From Erythrobacter ramosus (GTDB lineage Bacteria > Pseudomonadota > Alphaproteobacteria > Sphingomonadales > Sphingomonadaceae), in contig NZ_WTYB01000002.1 of the NCBI RefSeq assembly GCF_009828055.1, forward strand, positions 434,001 through 498,000: a stretch of 64,000 nucleotides of DNA. The letters are read 5' to 3'. Under the pieces are notes generated by a model, which saw only the letters and a program-made list of their open reading frames with translations, ran no database searches and was not told the DNA's origin. Both the position numbers and the translations under genes were made by a program. Of the stretch, positions 44,828 to 53,305 are shown in pieces. How positions within the stretch are numbered: position 1 is the first letter of the stretch; each line of letters begins with the position of its first letter.

Positions 44828-44871
44828 CGGCCGCCGGAGCGCGCCTTTGGGGCGCATTCCGACGGCCGTTT
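44828..44871. terminator. Probable terminator between convergent genes
   Basis: A long interrupted stem CGGCCG...GCGCC / GGGCGC...CGGCCG followed by TTTCTCC on the plus strand. It lies between the amidohydrolase and the oppositely oriented small gene. Confidence 0.55.
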
Positions 44872-44906
44872 CTCCTCCCCAGGAGAACTGTAAAAGGGGT
44901 GCGGTC

Positions 44907-45086
44907 TTACGAAGGAACGTAAGTGCCCAGACGGTGGTGCAGAGCGTTGATCTTGGCCAGCTCCTCACGGTCTTCGGTGTTGCGGGCGTGGCTTTCCAGC
45001 GCGCGGCGCAGCAGCTTCATGTCCGCGGTCGAAAGCAGCGCGCGGGCGCGTGCCGGCTCGGGATTCGGGGTTTCGGTATCGGTCAT
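44907..45086 (-). CDS. Small conserved-looking protein of unknown function
   Basis: 59 residues, MTDTETPNPEPARARALLSTADMKLLRRALESHARNTEDREELAKINALHHRLGTYVPS. A disordered N-terminus precedes a charged two-helix segment; no signal or membrane segment. ATG 45086 has AGGAG 7 bases upstream, which supports expression. It lies between the aceA stop region and the amidohydrolase. No family recognised. Confidence 0.55.
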   Translation of the reverse strand: MTDTETPNPEPARARALLSTADMKLLRRALESHARNTEDREELAKINALHHRLGTYVPS

Positions 45087-45139
45087 CGTCACTCTCCTCG
45101 GGGTGATGGTCTCACGCCCTTAGGCGGCTTTGCAGGCAA

Positions 45140-45169
45140 CCGGAAGGCCACAATAACGCGACCTTCCGG
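45140..45169. repeat. Inverted repeat downstream of isocitrate lyase
   Basis: Perfect 8-base arms CCGGAAGG / CCTTCCGG separated by 14 bases, 18 bases after the aceA stop. It may act in 3'-end formation of aceA mRNA, though no T-run follows. Confidence 0.5.
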
Positions 45170-45186
45170 CTCCTCTCCCGGGCGGC

Positions 45187-46785
45187 TTATGCCGCCTCGA
45201 ACTGGTTCATCGTGTTGTGTGCGCCGCCCGCCTTCAGAGCGGCTTCACCGGCGAAGTATTCCTTGTGATCATCACCAATGTCGCTGCCCGACATGTTCTG
45301 GTGCTTCACACAGGCGATGCCCTGACGGATTTCCTCGCGCTGCACGTTCTTGACGTAGCCCAGCATCGCCTGCTCGCCGAAATACTCACGGGCGAGATTG
45401 TCGGTGCTGAGCGCGGCGGTGTGGTAGGTCGGCAGGGTGATGAGGTGGTGGAAGATGCCGGCCCGCGCAGCGGCATCGCGCTGGAAGGTGCGGATCTTTT
45501 CGTCGGCTTCCGCGCCCAGTTCGGTGCCGTCGTAGTCGACACTCATCAGCTTGGCGCGGTCATAGGCCGACACGTCCTTGCCCGCCGCTTCCCACGCATC
45601 GAACACCTGCTGGCGGAAGTTCAGCGTCCAGTTGAAGCTGGGCGAGTTGTTGTAGACCAGTTTGGCATTCGGCACGGCTTCACGGATGCGATCGACCATT
45701 TCGGCGATCTGCTCGACATGGGGCTTCTCGGTCTCGATCCAGAGCAGGTCGGCACCGTTCTGGAGGCTGGTGATGCAGTCGAGCACCACGCGGTCCACAC
45801 CCGTTCCGGCGCGGAACTGGAAGAGGTTCGAGGGCAGGCGCTTGGGCGCAAGCAGCTTGCCGTCGCGGCTGATGAAGACCTGGCCATTGGTGATGTTCGC
45901 GGGATCGACTTCATCGGCATCGAGGAAGCTGTTGTACTGGTCGCCCATATCGCCCGGCTCCTTCGAGAACGCGATCTGCTTGGTCAGGCCAGCGCCGAGC
46001 GAGTCGGTGCGGGCGACAATGACGCCGTCGTCCAGACCCATTTCGAGGAACGCCATGCGGCAAGCGCGGATCTTCTGGAGGAAATCTTCGTGCGGGACGG
46101 TGACCTTGCCGTCCTGGTGGCCGCACTGCTTTTCGTCCGACACCTGATTTTCGATCTGCAGCGCGCAGGCGCCCGCTTCGATCATCTTCTTGGCGAGCAG
46201 ATAGGTCGCTTCGGCATTGCCGAAGCCTGCGTCGATGTCGGCGATGATCGGCACGACATGGGTTTCGTAATTGTCGATGGCGTTTTCGAGGCGTTTGGCT
46301 TCCACGGCGTCGCCGGTTTCACGGGCCTTGTCGAGCGCGCGGAACATCATGCCGAGTTCGCGGGCATCAGCCTGCTTGAGGAAGGTGTACAGCTCTTCGA
46401 TCAGTGCGGGCACCGAGGTCTTCTCGTGCATAGACTGGTCGGGCAGCGGACCGAATTCGCTGCGCAGCGCGGCGACCATCCAGCCCGAGAGATACAGGTA
46501 ACGCTGCTTGGTGGTGCCGAAGTGCTTCTTGATCGCGATCAGCTTCTGCTGCGCGATGAAGCCGTGCCAGCAACCCAGCGACTGGGTGTATTGCGCCGGG
46601 TCCGCGTCATAGGCGGCCATATCGGCGCGCATGATCTTGGCGGTGTATTTGGCGATGTCGAGTCCGGTGGGGAAGCGGTTCTGGATCGCCATGCGTGCGG
46701 CGCTCTCGGGATCGATCGCAGCCCAGCTCGGTCCGTTCGCAGAAACGATGCCCTGCATCCGGGTGATGGTGTTCTGGTAGGTCAT
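45187..46785 (-). CDS. aceA: Isocitrate lyase
   Basis: First enzyme of the glyoxylate shunt, splitting isocitrate to glyoxylate and succinate. At 532 residues it is of the long type like the Pseudomonas aeruginosa enzyme rather than the ~430-residue E. coli form. Active-site loop SDEKQCGHQDGKVTVPHE contains the catalytic cysteine (KQCGH in place of KKCGH, as in that subgroup); VARTDSLGAG, ETEKPH and YNNSPSFNW are further signatures. Malate synthase is not adjacent. It is divergent from a RamB/ScfR-type regulator, which probably controls it in response to acetate or other C2 supply. Confidence 0.95.
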   Translation of the reverse strand: MTYQNTITRMQGIVSANGPSWAAIDPESAARMAIQNRFPTGLDIAKYTAKIMRADMAAYDADPAQYTQSLGCWHGFIAQQKLIAIKKHFGTTKQRYLYLSGWMVAALRSEFGPLPDQSMHEKTSVPALIEELYTFLKQADARELGMMFRALDKARETGDAVEAKRLENAIDNYETHVVPIIADIDAGFGNAEATYLLAKKMIEAGACALQIENQVSDEKQCGHQDGKVTVPHEDFLQKIRACRMAFLEMGLDDGVIVARTDSLGAGLTKQIAFSKEPGDMGDQYNSFLDADEVDPANITNGQVFISRDGKLLAPKRLPSNLFQFRAGTGVDRVVLDCITSLQNGADLLWIETEKPHVEQIAEMVDRIREAVPNAKLVYNNSPSFNWTLNFRQQVFDAWEAAGKDVSAYDRAKLMSVDYDGTELGAEADEKIRTFQRDAAARAGIFHHLITLPTYHTAALSTDNLAREYFGEQAMLGYVKNVQREEIRQGIACVKHQNMSGSDIGDDHKEYFAGEAALKAGGAHNTMNQFEAA

Positions 46786-46900
46786 AAGTGTCTCCTGTCC
46801 ATCCTGGGGAGGGGTTTGAGGCCTTGCAGACTCGCGCCGCTGGATAGGCAGGCTTTGACGTGGTGCGGCGCAGCATGACAGGAAAACTTACAGATAATCG

Positions 46901-46955
46901 TGTCGCTATGCCGACAATCGCCTGCATTCTTGTGTCAATCGGTAAATTAATTTAC
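46901..46955. promoter_or_regulatory. Two inverted repeats in the aceA / regulator divergent gap
   Basis: TGTCG-N6-CGACA at 46901-46916 and the perfect AT-rich palindrome GTAAATTAATTTAC at 46942-46955, which ends 10 bases before the regulator ATG. Both are reasonable operators for the divergently encoded XRE-type regulator; the second is placed for autoregulation. No clear -35/-10 pair could be fixed. Confidence 0.45.
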
Positions 46956-46965
46956 AAAACCACTT

Positions 46966-48318
46966 ATGGCTGACACCAACCTCCTCGCCGGGCCTGCCTT
47001 GCGCCGTCTGCGCAAGCGCGAAGGCCTCACGCAAGCCGGGATGGCGAGTATCCTCGGGATCTCGCCGTCTTACCTCAACCTGATCGAGCGTAACCAACGT
47101 CCCCTATCAGCCCGCGTGCTGGTACAGGTGATCGAACGCTTCGATTTCGACCCGCGCAGCCTGCGCGAAGATGACGCCATCGGCGGGCTCGACGGCCTGG
47201 TGCGGCGCATGGCCGACAAACGTTTCGGCGATCTCGGGATCGACCGTGAGGAAGTGCAGGAATTTCTTGCCGCCGCGCCGCAGATCGCCGCTGCATTCGC
47301 GCGGCTGTACGACACGGGCGGGGGCGAGCGAATCGTGGTCGAGGACACCGCCGCCGCCGGGCGCCGCGCGGTCGAGCGTTGGCAGAACCACTTCGCCGAT
47401 CTTGACCACGCAGCCGAGGATCTGGCCGATGAATTGCGGCTTTCTCGCGGAGAAATCAGTGCAGCTCTGGGAGAGCGGCTGCGGGAGAAGCACCAGCTTC
47501 AGGTGCGTATTCTCCCTGCCGAGGTAATGCCGGGGCAGGTCCACCGACTTGACCTTCACGCGCGGCAGTTGCAACTCTCCGAAATGCTCCCTGGTGCCGC
47601 ACGGCGCTTCCAGATTGCCCGGCAAGTGGGCCAGCTTGAAATGCGCGAGGGCATCGAGACATTGGTGGCAGGCGCGAACCTTGCCAGTGCCGACGCGCGG
47701 GACGCCTTTCGCGAGCATATCGCCGATTATCTCGCAGGCGCGCTGTTGTTGCCCTATCGCCGGTTCCTGCGCGCCTGCGAGACGGCCGGATATGACTTGG
47801 CTGTCCTTCAGCGCCGGTTTGCGGTCAGCTTTGATCAGGTCGCCCAGCGGCTCACCACGCTGGGGCGGGTCGGCGAGCGGGGATTGCCGTTCTTCATGGC
47901 GGTGATCGACCGGGCGGGGCGGATGACCAGTTTCACCGCTGGCGGGAGCGGCGCGATGTATCCGCTCGAAGGTGCGCGCTGGCCCGCTTGGGTGCCTTTT
48001 GCCGCCTTCGAGCGTCCCGGAACCGTGCTCACCCAAGCCGTCACCTTCGGCGAGGGCGAAGCGGCAGCACGGCACTGGTTCACGATCACCCGCACGGTAG
48101 ATGGGGACGGGGTGATGTGCGCAGGTCGCCGCGCGGTGGTGCTCGGAATCGAGGCGCGCTTTGCCGGAGATCTGGCCCATGCCCGCGGCGTCTCACTCGA
48201 CCGGCTTGACGCTGTGCCGCTCGGAGTGCCGTGTGGCAGGTGCGGGCGGGCGGAGTGCCTGACCCCGGCCCCGGCACGGATAGCCAGTGCGCTACCACGC
48301 CCGCGTTCCGCATCCTAA
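46966..48318 (+). CDS. RamB/ScfR-type XRE family transcriptional regulator
   Basis: 450 residues. N-terminal XRE helix-turn-helix (RLRKREGLTQAGMASILGISPSYLNLIERNQRPLS, about 12-50), a central ImmA/IrrE-like domain, and a C-terminal DUF2083-type region with cysteines (VPCGRCGRAECL). This is the layout of RamB of actinobacteria and the ScfR family, which respond to acyl-CoA/short-chain acids. In the IrrE-like part the zinc motif HExxH is replaced (FREHIADYLAGALLLPYRRF), so peptidase activity is unlikely. Divergent position suggests it regulates aceA. Confidence 0.85.
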   Translation: MADTNLLAGPALRRLRKREGLTQAGMASILGISPSYLNLIERNQRPLSARVLVQVIERFDFDPRSLREDDAIGGLDGLVRRMADKRFGDLGIDREEVQEFLAAAPQIAAAFARLYDTGGGERIVVEDTAAAGRRAVERWQNHFADLDHAAEDLADELRLSRGEISAALGERLREKHQLQVRILPAEVMPGQVHRLDLHARQLQLSEMLPGAARRFQIARQVGQLEMREGIETLVAGANLASADARDAFREHIADYLAGALLLPYRRFLRACETAGYDLAVLQRRFAVSFDQVAQRLTTLGRVGERGLPFFMAVIDRAGRMTSFTAGGSGAMYPLEGARWPAWVPFAAFERPGTVLTQAVTFGEGEAAARHWFTITRTVDGDGVMCAGRRAVVLGIEARFAGDLAHARGVSLDRLDAVPLGVPCGRCGRAECLTPAPARIASALPRPRSAS

Positions 48319-48438
48319 GCATGGCATTAACCGTCGCGAGCCGCAGAATTGCGGGCTTCGCGAGCGGTGTAAAGTTTACCGACACTTAAGGTCTCGGTCC
48401 TAGAAGCGGCAGGGCATGCACCAGAGGCCGCCCCTGAA

Positions 48439-49824
48439 ATGATCCGCCTGTTCAAGCATTATATCCCGCACGCCGTGCTGCTGCTCGGACTGCTTGATCT
48501 CGGCTTGCTGGTGCTGGCGAGCGAGATCGCTTGGCAGTGGCGCGCTCATCAGATCGGCATGGATCTGGGCAATTTCGGCGGCCGCGGCCTTGCGCTGTTA
48601 GGCACGGCTTCGGTGATCTGGTTGGCGATGATTGCGGTCGGGGTTTACGGCCCCAATTCGTTGCGATCCCTCCGCTTTGCAGGTGCGCGGGTGCTGGTGG
48701 CAATCAGCTTGGGCATCATTGCGCTGGCGGTGGTGGATTTCGTCCTACCGAGCGACCTGTTCTGGCGTTCAACGCTACTCTACACCATGGGGCTTGCCAT
48801 CGTGGTGCTGGTGGCGGACCGGCTGCTGCTGAGTTCTTTCCTCGGCTCTTCGGCGTTTCGCCGCCGCGTGATGGTGCTGGGTGCGGGCAACCGGGCACAG
48901 CGCCTGCGCGAATTGGGCGATAAGCCTGAGACCGGCTTTGCCATCGTCTCCTATATCGCCATGAGCGACGATGCCCGCGTCGTCGAAGAGGCGATCCCGC
49001 GCTCGGCAATCCACGATCTGGGCCGGTTCGTCGAGAATCTCGGCGTGTCCGAAGTCGTGCTTGCGCTCCAAGAGCGTCGCAACGCCTTGCCCCTGAAAGA
49101 CTTGCTGCGGATCAAGACCAAGGGCGTCCACGTCAATGATTTCTCCAGCTTCATCGAGCGGGAGACGGGCCGGGTGGACCTTGATACGATCAATCCTAGC
49201 TGGCTGATCTTCTCCGACGGCTTTTCCAGCAGCAGGATGTTCTCGAGCGCGGTCAAGCGCATCTTCGACATCACCGCGAGTGTGATCCTGCTAACGCTCA
49301 CGCTGCCGCTGATCGTGCTGTTTGCCCTGCTAGTGAAGCTCGACAGCAAGGGCCCGGCCTTCTTCCGCCAAAAGCGGGTGGGGCTTTATGGCGAGACCTT
49401 CACGCTCATCAAGCTGCGCTCGATGCGGACAGATGCCGAGAAGGACGGCGCCAAGTGGGCGTCAGAAAACGATCCGCGCATCACCCGTCTCGGCCGCTTC
49501 ATCCGCAAGGTGCGGATCGACGAACTCCCTCAAACCTGGAGCGTGCTCAAGGGTGAAATGAGCTTCGTCGGCCCGCGTCCGGAGGTGCCGTCATTCGTCG
49601 AAAGTCTCGAAGAGGAGATCCCCTTCTACGGCGAACGGCACATGGTGAAGCCCGGCATTACCGGTTGGGCGCAGATCAACTATCCCTACGGCGCGTCGGT
49701 CGAGGATAGCCGCTGCAAGCTCGAATATGATCTCTACTATGCGAAGAACTACACACCCTTTCTCGATTTCGTGATCCTGCTGCAAACTTTGCGCGTGGTC
49801 CTGTGGCCGGAGGGCGCGCGATGA
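48439..49824 (+). CDS. Exopolysaccharide sugar-1-phosphate transferase (XrtA/PEP-CTERM type)
   Basis: 461 residues. Four to five N-terminal transmembrane segments, a CoA/NAD-binding-like middle (RVMVLGAGNRAQRLREL), then another transmembrane helix and the bacterial sugar transferase domain: KRIFDITASVILL, SKGPAFFRQKRVGLYGETFTLIKLRSMRTDAEKDG, LGRFIRKVRIDELPQ and KPGITGWAQINYPYG...KLEYDLYYAKN. It starts exopolysaccharide synthesis by loading a sugar phosphate on undecaprenyl phosphate. It overlaps the PrsK-type kinase gene (ATGA), the arrangement of TIGR03013-type genes in PEP-CTERM loci. Confidence 0.88.
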   Translation: MIRLFKHYIPHAVLLLGLLDLGLLVLASEIAWQWRAHQIGMDLGNFGGRGLALLGTASVIWLAMIAVGVYGPNSLRSLRFAGARVLVAISLGIIALAVVDFVLPSDLFWRSTLLYTMGLAIVVLVADRLLLSSFLGSSAFRRRVMVLGAGNRAQRLRELGDKPETGFAIVSYIAMSDDARVVEEAIPRSAIHDLGRFVENLGVSEVVLALQERRNALPLKDLLRIKTKGVHVNDFSSFIERETGRVDLDTINPSWLIFSDGFSSSRMFSSAVKRIFDITASVILLTLTLPLIVLFALLVKLDSKGPAFFRQKRVGLYGETFTLIKLRSMRTDAEKDGAKWASENDPRITRLGRFIRKVRIDELPQTWSVLKGEMSFVGPRPEVPSFVESLEEEIPFYGERHMVKPGITGWAQINYPYGASVEDSRCKLEYDLYYAKNYTPFLDFVILLQTLRVVLWPEGAR

Positions 49825-51941
49825 TCTGGCTGGGCGGCATGGTTCCCTTGGCGGGCTTCCTCGCATGGGTCGCAGGCGCAGTGATGAGCGCAGGCGCGGT
49901 GCTGTGGATTTGGCACCATGGTGAGCGCGCGCGGCCTGACCGGACCACGCTGAAGATTGCTGCTGGCGCAAGCAGCGTGTGGTGCGCGCTCGCAGCCGGG
50001 CTTGGCACCGAGAACAATGCGACCGTTATCGCGGCAATGGCGCGCAACCTCGCCCTGATCGCTACGATCTTCTGCCTGTTTGGTGCCGATGGCCGTGCGG
50101 CCAGCCTCAAGCCTGTTCGCCCGGTCATCGTCGCTCTGGTGCTGGTGCAATTGCTTCAGCCGGTGCTGCTGCTGGTCGGGTTCAGGTTCACAGGTACGCC
50201 CGAGGTCAGTCAGGCGGTGTTCGAGGCGCGGGCCTTGATCGATATGCTGGTCGCGATCGGCGCGCTGATGCTGCTGCACAACCTCTATGCCGGCGCTGCA
50301 AGTGCCTTGCGTCCGGTGCTGCGCTGGACTGGTATAGCACTGGCGGGGATCTTCGCCTATGATCTCAACCTTCAGACCTTGGCCTACCTCAGCGGATCAA
50401 GGGCAGGAGCGCTCGGCGATTTGCGTGGGCTGTTTGCCGGGATCATGGCGGCGCTGTTTGCGCTCGGGATGAATGCTGCCGGGCCGCGGGTGCAATTCAG
50501 CCCGTCGCGCACGGTCACTTTCCGCACGCTCTCGCTACTGCTGATCGGCGGCTATCTGATCGGGATGGCGCTGGTGACCAAGTCGCTGGCGCTGCTGGGG
50601 GGCGATATGGCCCGTGCCAGCCAGGCGGCCTTCGTGGTGGTCGCGATTATGGGAGCGGCGCTGGCTCTGCCCTCGCCGCGGCTGCGCGGATGGCTGCGTG
50701 TGACTGCGACCAAGCACCTGTTCCAGCACCGCTATGAATACCGCCAAGAATGGCTGCGCTTCACCCGCACCATCGGGCGCAGCGGCACAGGCAATGCCAG
50801 CCTGGAAGAACGCGCGGTCCAGGCGCTCGCCGACATCACCGAAAGCCCCGCCGGCCTGCTGTTGATGCCCAACGAGGAAGCCCAACTGGAACTCACCGGG
50901 CGCTGGAACTGGCCGACCATCGCAATTCCCGCGGTGGCGAGCGACTATGCGTTGTCGGGTCTTCTCGAACGGCACAACTTCATCCTCGCCATCGACGAGG
51001 TGCGCAGCGGGATCGACCATCATGGCGAGGCTGCGCAAGTGCCAGCCTGGCTGATTGACGCCGAGGACGCCTGGGCACTGGTCCCGCTGCTCCACTTTGA
51101 CCGGTTGGTCGGCGTCATCGTTCTCGCTCGGCCGCGCAATCCACGCCAGCTTGATTGGGAGGATTTCGATCTGCTGCGCGTCGCCGGACAGCAGCTTGCC
51201 AGCTATCTGTCCGAACAGGCCGGGCAGCAGGCACTGATGGACGCGAGCCGGTTTGACGAATTCAACCGCCGCATGGCCTTTGTGATGCACGACATCAAGA
51301 ACCTCGTCAGCCAGCTTTCCCTGCTGGCCGCCAACGCTGAAAAGCATGCAGACAATCCCGCCTTCCGTGCCGATATGCTGGTGACCTTGCGCAATTCGGC
51401 GGACAAGCTTTCCGCGCTGCTCGCAAGGCTTGGGCGTTATGGCTCGGGACAGGTCAATGCGCTCGGGCAGATCGAGCTCGTCGATATGGCGCGCGGCATC
51501 GCCGAGCGGTTTAAGGGCGTTCACCCCGTTGCGCTCACCCGCGAGCAACCCGTCCGCGTGATGGGCAACCGCGAGGCGCTTGAGCAGGCGCTGATCCACT
51601 TGGTGCAGAACGCGATTGATGCGAGCGAGCCGGGAATGCCGGTGTTCCTCGACGTCACCGGTGAAGGGCTGCACGGCGCGATCGACGTGGTCGATTCCGG
51701 CGAGGGCATGAGTCTAGCGTTTGTGCGCAGCGGGCTGTTCAAACCGTTCGTCTCGTCCAAGTCGGGCGGGTTCGGCATCGGTGCCTTCGAAGCACGCGAA
51801 CTGGTCAAGGCGATGGGCGGGCGGATTGCGGTGGAAAGCCGCGAGGGGCTCGGCACGCGCTTTTCCGTCGTTCTGCCCTTGGCCTATGCAGTGCAGTTGC
51901 TCGGCGGCCAAGACGCCGAAACCGAACAAGGGGTCGCATAA
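49821..51941 (+). CDS. prsK: PrsK-type XrtA/PEP-CTERM system histidine kinase
   Basis: 706 residues: eight or so N-terminal transmembrane helices (about 1-290), a GAF-like domain (about 310-470), and a kinase core with the unusual H-box FVMHDIKNLVSQLSLLAANAEKHADNP, N-box LIHLVQNAIDASE, and G boxes VVDSGEGMS and GGFGIGAFEAREL. The HDIKN phospho-acceptor box and the membrane N-terminus are the PrsK pattern. It is coupled at both ends (ATGA upstream, TAATG downstream) with sugar transferase and PrsR. Confidence 0.88.
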   Translation: MIWLGGMVPLAGFLAWVAGAVMSAGAVLWIWHHGERARPDRTTLKIAAGASSVWCALAAGLGTENNATVIAAMARNLALIATIFCLFGADGRAASLKPVRPVIVALVLVQLLQPVLLLVGFRFTGTPEVSQAVFEARALIDMLVAIGALMLLHNLYAGAASALRPVLRWTGIALAGIFAYDLNLQTLAYLSGSRAGALGDLRGLFAGIMAALFALGMNAAGPRVQFSPSRTVTFRTLSLLLIGGYLIGMALVTKSLALLGGDMARASQAAFVVVAIMGAALALPSPRLRGWLRVTATKHLFQHRYEYRQEWLRFTRTIGRSGTGNASLEERAVQALADITESPAGLLLMPNEEAQLELTGRWNWPTIAIPAVASDYALSGLLERHNFILAIDEVRSGIDHHGEAAQVPAWLIDAEDAWALVPLLHFDRLVGVIVLARPRNPRQLDWEDFDLLRVAGQQLASYLSEQAGQQALMDASRFDEFNRRMAFVMHDIKNLVSQLSLLAANAEKHADNPAFRADMLVTLRNSADKLSALLARLGRYGSGQVNALGQIELVDMARGIAERFKGVHPVALTREQPVRVMGNREALEQALIHLVQNAIDASEPGMPVFLDVTGEGLHGAIDVVDSGEGMSLAFVRSGLFKPFVSSKSGGFGIGAFEARELVKAMGGRIAVESREGLGTRFSVVLPLAYAVQLLGGQDAETEQGVA

Positions 51942-53305
51942 TGCCTGACAAGAAACCCGTACTGCTGGTGATCGAGGATGATCCGGGCCTTCAGGCGCAG
52001 CTCAAGTGGGCCTATGATGATTTCGAGGTTGTGATCGCAGGCGACCGCGATAGCGCGCTCGCCGCGTTGCGGTCAGAAGCGCCGGGAGTGGTGACACTGG
52101 ATCTCGGCTTGCCGCCCGATCCCGATGGCACGACTGAAGGCTTTGCCGTACTTGATGCGATCATGGCACTGAAGCCCGATACCAAGGTCATCGTCGCCAG
52201 CGGCCACGGTGCCCGCGAAAGCGCTTTGGCGGCGATTGCGCGCGGGGCTTACGATTTCTACCAGAAGCCGATCGATATCGACGCGCTAGGGCTGATCTTA
52301 CGGCGCGCGTTCAACTTACGCGCCATCGAGGAGGAAAACCGCCGCCTTGTCGCCACCAGCAGTGCTGACAAGACCGTGCTCGGCCGCCTGATCACCGGCG
52401 CGCCCGAAATGGTCAAGGTCGCGCGCACTATCGAGCGCGTTGCCAAGACCAGTGTTTCGGTGATGCTGCTGGGCGCGAGCGGGACAGGCAAGGAACTGCT
52501 CGCCAAGGGTCTGCATGATACCAGCGACCGCGCGAATGGGCCGTTTATCGCGATCAATTGCGCTGCGATCCCTGAAAACCTGCTCGAAAGTGAGCTGTTC
52601 GGGCATGAAAAGGGTGCGTTTACCGGCGCGGTCAAGACCACTGAAGGCAAGATCGAAAGCGCCAATGGCGGCACGCTGTTCCTTGATGAGGTGGGCGACA
52701 TCCCGCTGCCGCTTCAGGTCAAGTTGCTGCGCTTCCTTCAGGAACGCACCATCGAGCGCGTTGGCGGACGCAAGGCGATTGCGGTCAACACGCGGATCGT
52801 GTGCGCCACGCACCAGGATCTCGAAAGCATGATCACCGCAGGCAGCTTCCGCGAGGATCTGTTTTACCGCCTCGCCGAAATCGTGATCCGCATCCCCGGT
52901 CTAGCCGAACGGCACGGCGATCCGGTGCTGCTCGCCAAGGTGTTCTTGAAGCGCTTTGCGGCCGAGATGAACCCTTCCGTCAACGGCTTTGCCGCCGATG
53001 CGCTTGCGGCGATTGATGCGCATGAATGGCCGGGCAATGTCCGCGAGCTCGAAAATCGGGTGAAGCGCGCAGTGATTATGGCTGATGGCAAGCTGGTAAA
53101 CGCTGACGACCTCGATCTGGGTGCTGGCGAGGACGAGGACGCCGATGTTCTCAACCTCAAGGCTGCGCGCGAGTCGGCGGACCGCCGGGTGATCCGCCAT
53201 GCGCTGTCGCGCAGCGAGGGCAATATCTCAAGCACTGCCAAGCTGCTCGGGATCAGTCGCCCGACGCTGTATGACCTGCTCAAGCAATATGACCTTCAGG
53301 CGTGA
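51941..53305 (+). CDS. prsR: PrsR-type sigma-54-dependent response regulator
   Basis: 454 residues. Receiver (EDDPGLQ, phospho-acceptor in VTLDLGLPPDPDG, KPIDI), AAA+ domain with Walker A GASGTGKE, intact GAFTGA (ELFGHEKGAFTGAVKTTEG), Walker B GGTLFLDE and the R-finger region, and a Fis-type DNA-binding C-terminus (GNISSTAKLLGISRPTLYDLLKQYD). It is a normal sigma-54 activator, in contrast to the DctD-like protein at 35 kb. Expected to drive exopolysaccharide and PEP-CTERM genes outside this window. The following lipoprotein gene starts inside its 3' end. Confidence 0.9.
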   Translation: MPDKKPVLLVIEDDPGLQAQLKWAYDDFEVVIAGDRDSALAALRSEAPGVVTLDLGLPPDPDGTTEGFAVLDAIMALKPDTKVIVASGHGARESALAAIARGAYDFYQKPIDIDALGLILRRAFNLRAIEEENRRLVATSSADKTVLGRLITGAPEMVKVARTIERVAKTSVSVMLLGASGTGKELLAKGLHDTSDRANGPFIAINCAAIPENLLESELFGHEKGAFTGAVKTTEGKIESANGGTLFLDEVGDIPLPLQVKLLRFLQERTIERVGGRKAIAVNTRIVCATHQDLESMITAGSFREDLFYRLAEIVIRIPGLAERHGDPVLLAKVFLKRFAAEMNPSVNGFAADALAAIDAHEWPGNVRELENRVKRAVIMADGKLVNADDLDLGAGEDEDADVLNLKAARESADRRVIRHALSRSEGNISSTAKLLGISRPTLYDLLKQYDLQA

